A DNA stretch of 64,000 nucleotides from Leptodactylus fallax. Taxonomy: Eukaryota > Chordata > Amphibia > Anura > Leptodactylidae. The notes under the pieces were generated by a model. The model had not been told where the DNA came from. It was given only the letters and a program-made list of their open reading frames with translations, and ran no database searches. Both the position numbers and the translations under genes were made by a program. The DNA lies in contig CAMRHE010000035.1 in assembly GCA_947044405.1 (NCBI GenBank), forward strand, positions 7,227,501 through 7,291,500, given 5' to 3'. This document shows, in pieces, positions 31,274 to 43,238 of this stretch (positions are counted from its first letter, which is position 1; each line of letters starts with the position of its first letter).

Positions 31274-32473
31274 CAGTGGGTATGGAAAGTATTTAGGCCC
31301 CTTTAAATTTTTCACTCTGTTTTATTTCTCATTATTGTACACTCAGCGCCCCATCTTGACAGAAAAAAAACAGAAATGTAGATATTTTTGCAAATTTATT
31401 AAAAAAGAAAAACTGAAATATCACATGCTCATAAGTATTCAGACCCTTTGCTGTGACACTCATATTTAATTCACATGCTGTCCATTTCCTTCTGATCCTA
31501 CTTGAGATGGTTCTACTCCTTCATTGGAGTCCAGCTGTGTTTAATTAAACTGAGTGGACTTGATTAGGAAAGGCACACACGTGTCTATATAAGAACTCAC
31601 AGCTCACAGTGCATGTCAGTGCAAATGAGAATCATGAGGTGAAAGGAACTCCCCAAGGAGCTCAGAGACAGAATTGTGGCAAGGCACAGATCTGGCCAAG
31701 GTTACAAAAGAATTTCTGCAGCACTCAAGGTTCCTAAGAGCACAGTGGCCTCCATAATCCTTAAATGGAAGAAGTTTGGGACGACCAGAACTCTTCCTAG
31801 ACCTGGCTGTCCAGTCAAACTGAGCAATCGTGGGAGAAGAGCCTTGGTGAGAGAGGTAAAGAAGAACCCAAAGATCACTGTGGCTGAGATCCAGAGATGC
31901 AGTAAGGAGATAGGAGAAAGTTCCACAAAGTCAACTATCACTGCAGCCCTCCACCAGTCGGGGCTTTATGGCAGAGTGGCCCGAAGGAAGCCTCTCCTCA
32001 GTGCAAGACATATGAAATCCCGCATAGAGTTTGCCAAAAAACACATGAAGGACTCTCAGACTATGAGAAATAAGATTCTCTGGTCTGATGAGATGAAGAC
32101 TGAACTTTTTGGTGTTAATTCTGATCGGTATGTGTGGAGAAAACCAGGTACTGCTCATCAACCGCCCAATACAATCCCAACAGTGAAACATGATGGTGGC
32201 AGTTTCATGCTATGGGGGTGTTTTTCAGCTGCAGGGACAGGACGACTGGTTGCAATTGAAGGAAAGATGAATGCGGCCAAGTACAGAGATATCCTGGAAG
32301 AAAACCTTAGCCAGGGACAAAGGTTCTCCTTCCAACATGACAATGACCCTAAGAACACAGCTAAAATAACAAAGGAGTGGCTTCGGAATAACTCTGTGAC
32401 CATTCCTGACTGGCCCAGCCAGAACCCCGACCTCAAACCAATTGAGCATCTCTGGAGAGACCTGAAAATATAA
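31274..32473 (+). mobile_element. Tc1-like element (DD34E), 3'-truncated
   Basis: Starts CAGTGGGTATGGAAAGTATT, a Tc1 terminus I recognise from fish and frogs. It carries the 5' non-coding region and most of a transposase but stops inside the coding region. The right inverted repeat is absent, and E1 sequence resumes at about 32490. Confidence 0.85.
31634..32473 (+). pseudogene. Tc1-like transposase (DD34E), truncated
   Basis: The ATG at 31634 is followed at codon 3 by TGA (31640-31642). From there the frame is open to 32473 and gives ELRDRIVARHRSGQGYKRIS (first helix-turn-helix), RPGCPVKLS (GRPR-like linker, degraded), WSDEMKTELFG (first Asp), QHDNDPKNTAK (second Asp) and NPDLKPIEHLW (Glu). 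Thirty-four residues separate the second Asp from the Glu. The last roughly 60 residues are lost. A later start would skip part of the DNA-binding domain, so the protein is most likely non-functional. Confidence 0.88.
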
Positions 32474-32506
32474 TATATAAAATTATAATATAATAATTAT
32501 ATATAA

Positions 32507-32556
32507 TAGTTCCCCCTTATAATAGCCCCCTCATATTTAAGTTTCCCAATTATATA
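32507..32556 (+). repeat. Host segment duplicated on both sides of a Tc1 element, right copy
   Basis: Right partner of 31215-31270, directly before the next Tc1-like element. Confidence 0.85.
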
Positions 32557-32558
32557 TA

Positions 32559-34188
32559 CAGTGCCTTGCGAAAGTATTCGGCCCCTTTGAACTTTTCAAC
32601 CTTTTGCCACATTTCAGGCTTCAAACATAAAGATATAAAATTTTAATTTTGGTGAAGAATCAACAACAAGTGGGACACAATCGTGAAGTGGAACGAAATT
32701 TATTGGTTATTTTAAACTTTTGTAAAAAATAAAAAAAACTGAAAAGTGGGGCGTGCAATATTATTCGGCCCCTTTACTTTCAGTGCAGCAAACTCACTCC
32801 AGAAGTTCAGTGACGGTCTCTGAATGATCCAATGTTGTCCTCAATGACTGATGATGATAAATATAATCCACCTGTGTGTAATCAAGTCTCCATATAAATG
32901 CACCTGCTCTGCGATAGTCTAAGAGTTCTGTTTAAAACGCAGAGAGCATCATGAAGACCAAGGAACACACCAGGCAGGTCCGTGATACTGTTGTGGAGAA
33001 GTTTAAATCCGGATTTGGATACAAAAAGATTTCTCAAACTTTAAACATCCCAAGGAGCACTATGCAAGCGATCATATTGAAATGGAAGGAGTATCAGACC
33101 ACTGCAAATCTACCAAGACCCGGCCGTCCCTCTAAACTTTCATCTCAAACAAGGAGAAGACTGATCAGAGATGCAGCCAAGAGGCCCATGATCACTCTGG
33201 ATGAACTGCAGAGATCTACAGCTGAGGTGGGAGAGTCTGTCCATAGGACAACAATCAGTCGTACACTGTACAAATCTGGCGTTAAATGGAAGAGTGGCAA
33301 GAAGAAAGCCATTTCTCAAAGATATCCATAAAAAGTCTCGTTTAAAGTTTGCCACAAGCCACCTGGGAGATACACCAAACATGTGGAAGAAGGTGCTCTG
33401 CTCAGATGAAACCAAAATCCAACTTTTTGGCCACAATGCAAAACGATATGTTTGGCGTAAAAGCAACACAGCTCATCACCCTGAACACACCATCCCCACT
33501 GTCAAACATGGTGGTGGCAGCATCATGGTTTGGGCCTGCTTTTCTTCAGCAGGGACAGGGAAGATGGTTAAAATTGATGGGAAGATGGATGGAGCCAAAT
33601 ACAGAACCATTCTGGACGAAAACCTGTTGGAGTCTGCAAAACACCTGGACTGGGACGGAGATTTATCTTCCAACAAGACAATGATCCCAAACATAAAGCA
33701 AAATCTACAATGGAATGGTTCACAAATATACGTATCCAGGTGTTAGAATGGCCAAGTCAAAGTCCAGACCTGAATCCAATCGAGAATCTATGGAAAGAGC
33801 TGAAAACTGCTGTTCACAAACGCTCTCCATCCAACCTCACTGAGCTCGAGTTGTTTTCCAAGGAAGAATGGGCAAGAATTTCAGTCTCTCGATGTGCAAA
33901 ACTGATAGAGACATACCCCAAGCGACTTGCAGCTGTAATCGCAGCAAAAGGTGGCGCTACAAAGTATTAACTTAAGGGGGCCGAATAATTTGGTACGCCC
34001 CACTTTTCAGTTTTTTATTTTTTACAAAAGTTTAAAATATCCAATAAATTTCGTTCCACTTCACAATTGTGTCCCACTTGTTGATTCTTCACCCAAAAAT
34101 GTAAATTTTTATATCCTTATGTTTGAAGCCTGAAATGTGGCAAAAGGTTGAAAAGTTCAAGGGGGCCGAATACTTTCGCAAGGCACTG
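32559..34188 (+). mobile_element. Tc1-like element (DD34E), full length with long inverted repeats
   Basis: 1,630 bp from CAGTGCCTTGCGAAAGTATT to its inverted copy, flanked by TA at 32557-32558 and 34189-34190. The inverted repeats are about 215 bp (32559-32775 and 33975-34188), apart from small differences. The transposase inside is frameshifted, so the copy is non-autonomous but its ends look usable. An orphan end of the same family is at 11083-11169. Confidence 0.92.
32951..33970 (+). pseudogene. Tc1-like transposase (DD34E), two frameshifts
   Basis: Three consecutive open pieces make up one protein. 32951-33290 starts at ATG and holds the paired-like DNA-binding domain with PRPGRPSKLS. 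33285-33670 begins GRVARRKPFLKDIH and carries SDETKIQLFG with the first Asp and a glycine box (KHGGGSIMVWACF). From about 33660 the frame returns with the second Asp in DNDPK (partly out of frame) and [11 protein letters not shown] with the Glu at 33770-33790. The C-terminus AAVIAAKGG is complete. The Trp before the first catalytic Asp is Cys here. Confidence 0.88.
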
Positions 34189-34530
34189 TAGTAACCCACC
34201 CTTGTATATTATAGTTCTCCATTATACAGTGTCAGACTGAAGGGCCTTAGGCCCACTAGAGGAACTTGTTCTGGGGCCGCACCCAACAGCTTCCTGCTAA
34301 TAGCCTACAGCATGGATCCTTCACTGAAGTCTTACATATGTGCTGACTATCCGGGGTTACTGAGTATGTTCCCAGTATAGTCAGCCCCTATAGTACTGTG
34401 CAGGCCCCAATAACTCCATGGCCAGTTCATGCACAGTACTGTATGGGAAATAACATGGCCATGGAGCACTACACGTATGTGCAAGATTATAGTGAGGTAG
34501 CTGTGATGCAGACATAGCACACAGGGCTGC
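34189..34530. repeat. E1 interior with fragment of another hAT-like end
   Basis: CAGTGTCAGACTG at 34227 and GGGCTGCCAACAGGAATTTT at about 34525 resemble the two subterminal regions of another CAG-ended repeat. No matching duplication could be found, so the piece is left unassigned. Confidence 0.35.
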
Positions 34531-35920
34531 CAACAGGAATTTTGAGTCCCTCCCCTCCACAGTATAATGCTCCACATGGTATATAATGCTCCACGGTATA
34601 GAATGCTCCCCTGAGCCCTCCACAGTTTGCCCACATGGTATATAATGCTCTACAGTGGACCCACACATTATAAAATACTCCCCTGAGCCCCCCATAGTGG
34701 CCCCACATGGTATATAAGGCTCAACACAGTATACTACCTCTTAGTGGCCCCAGACAGTACAATATGCTCCCCAGCAGCAACACACAATATAACATGCATT
34801 TACAGTATAATATGCATCCCATAGTGCCCCCCAGTATAATGCTCCACAGTGACCTAACACAGTATAACATGCTCCACAATGGCCTCCACACAGTATAATA
34901 TACTGCCCAGAGGTGTTCCCCCTGTATAATGCTCCACAGTGGACCCCACAGTATAATATGCTCCCCACAGTCCCCCCCAGTTTAATGCTCTACAATGGCC
35001 CCACAAAGTATAATATGCTCCCGAGAAGCCCCACACAATATAATAAACTCCACAGTGGCCCCAAAAAGTATAACAGGCTCCTCACACTGCCCTTTCCCCT
35101 CCCAGTATAAAGCTCCACAGTGGCCCATAGTATAATATGCTCCCCAGAGGGCCCCCGCTAGTATAATGATCCACAGTGTCCCCCCCAGTATTATGCTCCC
35201 CAGAGTGTCCCCCCAGTATAATGCTCCACAGTACGCCCCACGCAATATAATATATTCCCCAGAGGGCCCCCTAGTATAATGCTCCTTAGTTTCCCCCCGA
35301 ATAATGCCCCACAGTGGTGCCACGCAATATAATATGCTCTGCAGATGGCCCCCTCAGAATAATGCTCCACAGTGACCCTACACAGTATAATATGCTCCAG
35401 AATTGCCTCCACACAATATAATATACTTCCCAGAGAGGTTCCCTCAGTATAATGCTCCACAGTGGCCCAAAACAGTATAATATGCTCTCCAGAGGGCCCC
35501 CCACCACAATATAATACTCCACGGTGGCACCACACAGTATAATATGCTCTCCAGAGGGGCCCCCCAGTATAATGCTCCAAAGTGGCCCAAGAGAATATAG
35601 CATGCTCTCCAGAGGCCCCCCCCCCCCCACATTATAATGCTCTACAGAGGCCCCATAACGTATAATATGCTATCCAGAGGACCTCTACCAGTTAAATGCT
35701 CCACAGTGGCCCCACAGAGTATAATATGATATCCAGAGGAACAACCCCAGTATAATGCTCCACAGTGGCCCCACACAGTATAATATGCTATCTAGAGGGC
35801 CTCCTCCCTAGTACAATGCTCCACAGAGGCCCCACACAGTATAATATGGTATCCAGAGGGATTCCCCCCCCCAGTATAATGCTTCACAGTGGCCCTACAG
35901 ACTCCCTTAGTGTTAGTATT
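34530..35920. repeat. Satellite-like array, units about 57-61 bp
   Basis: About 23 degenerate units, each containing AATGCTCCACAGTGGCCCCA and CAGTATAATATGCTCYCCAG. Spacing between successive CTCCACAGTGG motifs is about 57-61 bp (for example 35699, 35759, 35819). Many minus-strand open frames across it are artefacts of the repeat. Confidence 0.85.
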
Positions 35921-35928
35921 ATATTATA

Positions 35929-35936
35929 CTCTGGGG
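35929..35936. repeat. 8-bp target-site duplication, left (CTCTGGGG)
   Basis: Partner CTCTGGGA at 52661-52668, 7 of 8 identical. Closing the gap restores the TATACTCTGGGG...CCCCAGAGTATA hairpin seen intact elsewhere. Confidence 0.8.
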
Positions 35937-36024
35937 CAGTGGCGTAACTAGGAATGGCTGGGCCACCAGGGCGAACATATGATATGGGGTCCCCCCAAAC
36001 TGCCACCCCAACCCCCCCCCAAAA

Positions 36025-36490
36025 AAAATGCATTCCTGCGCACACTATTATGTCCCATAGTGGCCCCTGCACACAGTATTATGTCCCATAGTGGCCCCTG
36101 CACACAGTAGTTTGCCCCATAGTGGCCCCTGCACACAGCTGTATGCCCCATAGTGGCACAGACTCCAGAGTATAATAACAGTTCAGGGGTGGGTTACTAT
36201 GGAGCAGTATACTGTGTGCAGGGGCCACTATGGGGCATAATTACGTGTGCAGGGGTCACTATGGAGTATAATACCGAGTGCAGGGGCCACTATGGGACAT
36301 AATACCGTGTGCAGGGGCCACTATGGAGCATAATACCGATTGCAGGGGCCACTATGGAGCATAATACCGAGTGCAGGGACCACTGTGAGGCATAATACTA
36401 TGTGCACGGTCCACTATGGAGCATTATACCATGTGCAGGGGCCACTGCGGGGCATAATACCGTGTGCAGGGGCCGCTGCAGGGCATAATA
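36025..36490. repeat. 31-bp units in opposite orientations
   Basis: CCCATAGTGGCCCCTGCACA units run forward to about 36145. Their reverse complement (TGTGCAGGGGCCACTATGG) runs from about 36195 to 36490. The same unit forms the long array in element D. Confidence 0.85.
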
Positions 36491-36694
36491 CCATGTAAAA
36501 CTGTATTAAAAAAAAACACCTACTCACCTGTCCCTTGTGCTCCGATGTCTCCCACTGCAGTCTGGTTCTGCTGCTCTGGTGTTCTCTTCTGGCGGAAGTC
36601 CCCACCACACATGACCGCTGAGGGGAAGAAAACACCGAGCAGCAGGGCTGGAATGCGCTGGGAGACACCGGAGCACCTTCCCCAGCCTCATATT

Positions 36695-36714
36695 AAAAAA
36701 AGGGGTTATCCTGG
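36695..36714. repeat. L1 target-site duplication, left
   Basis: AAAAAAAGGGGTTATCCTGG is repeated directly after the poly-A tail at 43487-43506. A length of up to 20 bp, or at least 13 bp excluding the A-run, is typical for target-primed reverse transcription. Confidence 0.9.
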
Positions 36715-37901
36715 GGGGGTGTGGCCTGCCAGCAGAGCAACAAGACCTGCTTTTACAGAGCTGTGGCCTATCTCACTTGAATCCACAGCGGATCTAACGC
36801 ATCCTTGAAGCCACAAACTCCAGAGGCCTCAGGGGTCTTCCCCCAGACCCCAGTGTACATATTTAGAGGCTCTGGTTTGGTGACCGGGCAGAATCCTGGA
36901 GGTTCTGCTGTGAGGCCTGCAGCGCTGCCTGCTCCATTTTGGAATTGCGGCCTACCCGTTATCCCTGTGCCACAGACTGCAGCTACCCGCGGAGATCACC
37001 TTCACATACCGGCGGAGCTGTGGACGCCTGAGGTGGTGACCCCACAGACTTTTGGACACCAGATCTGCCTGCAACACTGCTGACAGGAGCCTTCCTGTGT
37101 GTCTGAACTGCCGCTCTGCCATCTTGGAGGCCCGCAGAACCACTACCTCATGCCCTGGGAGACCCTGCCGCTCCTGACAGCGTTATCAGCCTGCGGGATC
37201 GGTTATCTGGTATAGCGGCGGCTCAGGGCGGCGCCGGCAACGTCGCGGAGAGGAGGATTGAGGGCTCGCTCAGAGTGGAGGACGCCATCTTGCGGCCTAC
37301 GCGGTGGGTTCCTGAGACGCCGGAGCTCTTCCTTCCAGCAGAGGTGGATGTCTCCCACCCCTCCCTGCCGATCTTACCGAGGAGCCCCCCGCTGTATCTC
37401 GGCCCGGTGAGCAGTCCGCGCAACTTTATGTCCGCGGAGCGGACACGAATCGGGGAACCGCTGCCTCTGCTGCTGGCCAGCGGAGACAGGCCTCGAGTTG
37501 ATTTCCATCCTTGCTCCGCCCTGACTGTGTGTAGGCCGGGAGTGGGCCTCTATCCCTGCTCTGGATCAACGACAGTCTTCTGCCTGACTCTCAACAATGA
37601 CAAAGAGCGGCTCTTCCGTGAGTAAACATTCCACATATTCTCCTGTGTTGGCGGGTAAATACTAGCGTTGCTGGACTTTGCTGTTCTGACCGCATGTATG
37701 TGGCTCCTCATCATGATTAAATAAATCAGCAAGAAGTTTGCCTACAACGGTCCACCGCTTTCCTGTATACTACCTTGGGCTCCTGTAACGCCCTGAGTGG
37801 ATCCCACTGTCTCCTGGGAGCGACAGATTTATCTCTGGTATACGTATCCTGTTACTGCTGTGTTCAGTCTCTACATTGTCATTTTCTATCTGCTCACCTA
37901 A
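36715..37901 (+). promoter_or_regulatory. L1 5' untranslated region and presumed internal promoter
   Basis: GC-rich, with GGCGGCGCCGGCAACGTCGC around 37215 in contrast to the AT-rich surroundings. Vertebrate L1 leaders carry an internal RNA polymerase II promoter; that role is inferred here from position. Confidence 0.55.
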
Positions 37902-39065
37902 ATGTCCAGAGACATTACGGAGATGACCAGAAAGAAGGCTTCCTCCTCTGGGGCGCCCAGGAAACTCACTGAATTCTTCGCATACCAAGCCTCAGACCGT
38001 CAGCCCTCACCTGAAATGGACTCTCATGCACGACTTCCCTCCCCACTCAAATCAACGGTTATGCCACAGGATCCGATGGGCACGAAAAATGCAATCATGT
38101 CCTCTCTTGCTGCCTCACAATCTGTCCAGGAGGGCAACAAAAGAGGCCCAAGTGTCTCCAATGCCTCATCCCCAACCAAGGAAGGTCCTGCACGTAAAAA
38201 GAATAGCCAGGCCCAGACCCCTACACCCGATGATACCTCTCTGATTGGTCACACTGACATCTCTGATTTTCCGGCGTCCTCTGACCCAGTTACTTGTGAC
38301 ATATTGCAATCGGGCATTAACAAAAGTGTGGTCTCGTTGGTTGGGAAACTACAACATAATATTGACGCACCTGGAGAGAGAACTGATCACCTTGAGCGGA
38401 AGATGGCGGAATTCTCCACTGCTCACAACGAATTGGTGGATGCTCACAATACACTGGAGGCAGAAGTGCGCTGGCTAAAGATCAAAGCAACAGACTCTGA
38501 GGACCGCTCCAGACGCAACAATATTAAGATCCGGGGAATCCCAGAGGACATTGTATCCATCGATCTCCTGGCCTATGTCAAACGAATGTTTAAAAAGATC
38601 CTTCCAAATCTCTCAGAGCTTGATCTTACCCTGGACAGGGCTCACCGTATATCTAAGGCAAGTTCAGCCCCTGTGGATGCCCCTAGAGACACCCTTGTTA
38701 GGGTCCACTTCTACCATATCAAAGACTCTATCCTTGCTGAGGCTCGTAAATGCAACACTCTCCACGCACCGTTTTCAGCAATTTCTCTGTACCCGGATTT
38801 ATCCGCTGCCACTATGCAAGCGAGACGCAACTTAACACCTGTTACGAAGATACTTCGAGAGAACGACGTGCGATACCGATGGGGCTTCCCCACCAAACTT
38901 CTGGTCTTTCGCAACGGAGTCACTCATTCTATACCCTCCGTAGAAGACGGAATGTTTCTCCTCCGTAGATGGCGTCTGACCTCTGATAACTCTGAACCTC
39001 GGCCTGGCGGACCCGCTCGCCCACCACGGGTACCCAAGGACTGGCATATGGTTGGAGAACCCTGA
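37902..39065 (+). CDS. L1 ORF1 protein (RNA-binding chaperone)
   Basis: An open frame of 387 codons. The N-terminal 120 residues are low-complexity, Ser/Pro-rich. A coiled-coil stretch (about residues 145-205, HNIDAPGERTDHLERKMAEF and onward) precedes the RRM-like domain, which opens with DRSRRNNIKIRGIPE. The C-terminal domain includes LYPDLS and ARRNLTPVTKILRENDVRYR-type residues with FRNG near 345. This is the standard ORF1p order: trimerising coiled coil, RRM, C-terminal domain, binding the L1 RNA in cytoplasmic particles. The first ATG (37902) is used; a second in-frame ATG at 37923 (MTRKK) is equally plausible. Intact. Confidence 0.9.
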   Translation: MSRDITEMTRKKASSSGAPRKLTEFFAYQASDRQPSPEMDSHARLPSPLKSTVMPQDPMGTKNAIMSSLAASQSVQEGNKRGPSVSNASSPTKEGPARKKNSQAQTPTPDDTSLIGHTDISDFPASSDPVTCDILQSGINKSVVSLVGKLQHNIDAPGERTDHLERKMAEFSTAHNELVDAHNTLEAEVRWLKIKATDSEDRSRRNNIKIRGIPEDIVSIDLLAYVKRMFKKILPNLSELDLTLDRAHRISKASSAPVDAPRDTLVRVHFYHIKDSILAEARKCNTLHAPFSAISLYPDLSAATMQARRNLTPVTKILRENDVRYRWGFPTKLLVFRNGVTHSIPSVEDGMFLLRRWRLTSDNSEPRPGGPARPPRVPKDWHMVGEP

Positions 39066-39441
39066 AAGATCTACGAGACTCTCATTCTCCCTCACCCAGG
39101 GATATCAGGTGCCTTTACAGGATGTTAACTATATAGCCTTTTTCTTGGCGAACTACTTATCACTTTTTTCTATAAGTTTTTTACATTTGTAATTGATTGA
39201 TGAAGGAATCTTACTTCTCACCCCCCACAGCTTATTCGGTGCATTTTGGCACTATGATGTTTGTTTTTTGTTCTTTATTCTTGTATAGTTTACTGTGTTT
39301 AGTAGAATTTGGTTATTTTATCATACACAGCTCATATATGTGCGCATCACCTAACTATATCTTTAGTGCAGATCTGGACCGCTTGCCATGCTGGCACACA
39401 CCACATCTGTGTAGTCTAACATCCCTCTATTGGCCATTACC
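39066..39441 (+). other. L1 inter-ORF region
   Basis: Non-coding spacer of 376 bp between ORF1 and the ATG of ORF2. It is T-rich with stops in all frames; an 89-codon open stretch here is not accepted. Confidence 0.6.
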
Positions 39442-42400
39442 ATGGTTATTCGAATTTCCTCTATAAATGTTAAGGGGCTTAACAGCCCTTACAAAAGAAG
39501 CTCGGTATGGAGGGAGGCACGCCGTTTGAGATGTGACGTGCTCATGCTTCAAGAGACTCATTTTCATGTTGAGAAAAGCCTTCTATTTACGAACCCCTCC
39601 TTTCCTCATATTTTTAAGGCCTCCTGTGCGGCCAAACGCAAGGGAGTCCTTATAGCTGTCCGTGACTCAGTTGCCTTTAGCATGGAGTCTGTATTAACGG
39701 ATCCCCAGGACCGGTATCTCGGTCTTAATTGTACTATTAATAGTATGAGATACACTTTGGTCACAGTGTACCTCCCCAATCGGTTTCAGGCCTCGTACTG
39801 GAGATTTCTCTTGCCCAAAATTCGGGCATTTGCCACTGGTATCTTAATTGTAGGGGGAGATTACAATTGCCTTATAGATAACTCTCTAGACTCGTCCAAT
39901 CCTCAAAGGAAATCTCCTGTACTCACCCCTTCCTTATTAGATCAGGGGTTATATGATGTGTGGAGATGCCAGCATGGTAGCGAGAGAGACTACAGTTTTT
40001 TCTCTTCCCCTTCCTCCTCATACTCTAGGATAGATTTCTTCTTGGCGGATAAATTGGGCCTGTTACAGACTGTATCCTCTCATATTGGTCTGATTACGTG
40101 GTCGGATCATGCCCCGGTGTCTCTGGTCCTCCGCGAGCAGTTTGCCACAGCCCTGCCTTCCCAATGGCGTCTAAACGACTATATCCTTGATCATCCCTCT
40201 CATGGTGCTCAGCTCCTCAATGCGCTACAAGAATTTTTTGAACTCAATGCGCCTACGGCCTCAGACCGCTATATCCTGTGGAACGCCCATAAGGCATTTA
40301 TGCGCGGGTTGCTTATCCAAGCTTGTTCTAGGGCCAAGAAGCAACGCACTAAGGATATTGATGCTTTGCTTCAAAAGATAGCTGGGCTGTCGGCAGCGAA
40401 TAAGCTTTGCCCTACCCCATCTCTTTCAAACGAGATTAGACAATACCAATTACAATTGCAAGGTCTGATAGCTCATCAACAGGACCTTGCCTTTAAGAGA
40501 TTTCAGTGCCAGGCCTATATCCATAACAACAGAGCTAGTGCTTTCCTGGCAAAGAAAATCAAACAAGCCCAACCCAGATCACGTATTGAGTATCTTTTTA
40601 ATGCTCAGGGGGACAAAATTACAGATCCCCGTCTTATAGCTGAACAGTTCAGGGCCTACTATAAATCTCTATATAATTTAAAAGAGGATACCGAGGTACA
40701 TCAACCCTCACTGACGGACATCGATAAATTTCTAGAATCTGTCTCTCTTCCCCCGCCTCACGGAGGAACAGCGCCAGTTACTGGCTGCTCCTATATCTCT
40801 ATCGGAGATCTATAAGGCTGTTGCATCCTTGAAGCCATTAAAATCCCCGGGTCCTGATGGTTTTTCTGGTATCTATTATAAAAAATACAGGGATAGTTTG
40901 TCGCCCCATTTATTGGGAGTGTTTATGAGAGCTGCGGAGGATCAGAGATTCCCAGAGGAGATGTTAGCCGCAACTGTGGTTACCCTCCCAAAACCAGGCA
41001 AGCCCCCTACTAGTCCAGCAAATTTTAGGCCTATTTCTTTACTGAATGTGGATGTTAAGTTGTATGCGAAGGTGCTGGCGGAGCGTCTGGTACGTATCCT
41101 GCCCCGGCTAATCGGACCAGACCAGGTGGGATTTGTTATGGGTAGACAGGCCCCGGATGGCACCCGCAGGTTTAATAACTTAATTCAGAGCACAGAACGT
41201 AATAGAGGACCATCCCTTTTATTAGCTCTCGATGCAGAAAAGGCCTTTGACAGCGTCCACTGGGGCTACCTAGATCGAATACTGGATAAGTTTGGCATGG
41301 GATCTTTCTTTAAAAAGGCCACCCTGGCTCTTTACTCCTGCCCGTCCGCTCGGATTCTATCCTTGGGGTTTTTGTCCGACCCCTTTCAGATCAGCAATGG
41401 GACCCGCCAAGGCTGCCCTCTCTCTCCTATCATATTTGCATTAGTGATGGAGCCGTTGGCTGAGGCCATTAGACTTAACGTTAATATCACAGGTATTTCA
41501 GTTGGGCAACATCAGCACAAAATTGGCCTATACGTTGATGATGTGATCCTCTCCTTGGCCAACCCTATGTCATCCTTGCGAGCTACTACAGATATCTTGG
41601 AGACCTTTAGTAAAGTCTCTTATTATAAGATTAACCCGGCCAAGTCCCAGTTGCTCCCAATTGGTATTTCCCCGTCTCTAAAAAGGGAGCTGAGTGCCCA
41701 ATTCCCGTTCAGGTGGGGGGGAGATAGCATTACGTATCTGGGAATCTCCTTGACGACCCCAAGCTCTAATCTCTTCTCCTTAAACTATGTACCGTTGCTG
41801 TCCAAGGTGTCCTCCCTCCTGACCGGTTACTCTAAACCCATGTTGTCCTGGGCTAGTAGGATTGCCATAGTGAAGATGATGGTGCTCCCCATCATACTTT
41901 ATTTGTTCCGCACTGTGGTTATCCCCCTCCCCAGCTCCTACCTGACAAAACTATAAAAGCTAATTTCGGATTTCATTTGGGAGGGGAAGAGATCAAGGAT
42001 ACGCATGCGGGTTATGACTAGACCCTGGGCTAGAGGGGGAGCAGGTGTCCCAGATGTTAAGAGATACTATGCTGCAACTGTTTTGGAGCAGTTGAGGGTC
42101 TGGTGGGGGGGGAGTCACCGGATACCGTTGGTTGGAGGTTGAGGAGTCCTCTATGAGCCTCCCATTGATTTCCCTCTTGCATCCCAAATCATTCTGCGCT
42201 TCCAACACTCTAATTCCCCTACTAAGTATAAAGGCATCTGTCTGGGCATGGCGCTTTCTGACCACATTCACCCCGGTGATAGAATTAATTCCTTTGACGG
42301 ACTTGCCATTACGTTACCTGGCCTCATTCCTGCCCGGTCTGAGCTTGAAGCGCTGGTCAGACGCTGGCCTCCAGAGAGTCGAGCAGTTATTCGGGGGGGC

Positions 42401-43238
42401 CCAATTGAAATCGTTCACTGCATTGATGGAGGAATTTCAAATCCCACAGTGGGATTTCTATAAATATCTGCAGATAAGACATCTCCTTCATCCCCAAAAT
42501 GTCTCAGACCCCGTGTTTCCTAGACTGGCCCTCCGGATGTGGCAGACATCGGCCCCTATTAAGGGTGGTTCCTCAGCTTTCTATAAACTCCTCTCCACCC
42601 CCTCAGAGCAGGTTAAACCTCTCTGTCTGATACGCTGGGAGATTGAGCTTGCTAGAAGCATCTCTCTCCAGGAGTGGTATGAAGCGTTCGGGTTTGTTAA
42701 GCGTGTATCGAGGGGTGCAGCCCACTGGGAGACGGCATGCAAGATATCTCTTCGATGGTACAAGACCCCCTCTCAGCTAGCACACATAGACCCTTTGTGC
42801 TCAGATTTGTGTTGGAGAGGTTGTGGTGCAAGAGGTACACTTATACATATGTGGTGGGACTGTCCCCCTGTGCTCGCTTTCTGGAGTGCCGTCTTCCAGT
42901 TGATGTCCGGTCTAGCAGGCATGAATGTCCCGTTATCTCCAGGCCTGGCGCTCTGCTTCCTGGATACTGAGTCTTTTCCAGGCGATATGGCAGTAGTTCT
43001 GGGCCAGGTTATATTAGCGGCCAGAGCTATGATAGCACGCCAGTGGAAGAATGCACCCTGTTTGACGCTGTCGGAACTAATACAGCACGTCAACTTGGCC
43101 TATACACTAGAGAAGATGTTGGCATGTAGAAGCCATAGGTATACTGCCTATCGCCTGAAGTGGGCCCTTTGGTCTGATTATGTCGGCTGTGGGGGAGTCC
43201 CTCTTTGCAGAAGGCTGGACCCCTCTTTCCATACATGA
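39442..43238 (+). pseudogene. L1 ORF2 (endonuclease-reverse transcriptase), two frameshifts and one stop
   Basis: The APE-type endonuclease has its key residues (SINVKGLN, LMLQETHF, VTVYLPN, GGDYN, WSDHAPVS). Reverse transcriptase blocks follow: SPGPDGFSG, FRPISLLNVD, LLALDAEKAFDSVHWG, GTRQGCPLSPIIFA and YVDDVILS (Y in place of the usual F/A at the YVDD core). The C-terminal Cys-rich motif CX3CX7HX4C is present near 42810-42870. The frame changes within C-rich sequence near 40750 and within a G-run at about 42106-42112. A TAA at 41953-41955 follows LTKL. The ATG at 39442 (MVIRIS) opens the conserved endonuclease start, so an upstream TTG is not needed. Without restoration the copy cannot retrotranspose itself. 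Confidence 0.9.

Noticed and set aside
34227..34530. Separate complete hAT-like element
   Set aside because: Only end-like motifs were found; no 8-bp duplication pairs up, so boundaries cannot be supported.
34381..35632. Many minus-strand open frames of 60-130 codons
   Set aside because: They are repeats of one another caused by the satellite-like array.
36464..37625. Open frames of 90-116 codons before L1 ORF1
   Set aside because: They lie in the E2 array and the GC-rich L1 leader, where few stops occur by composition. No domain or conserved start context.
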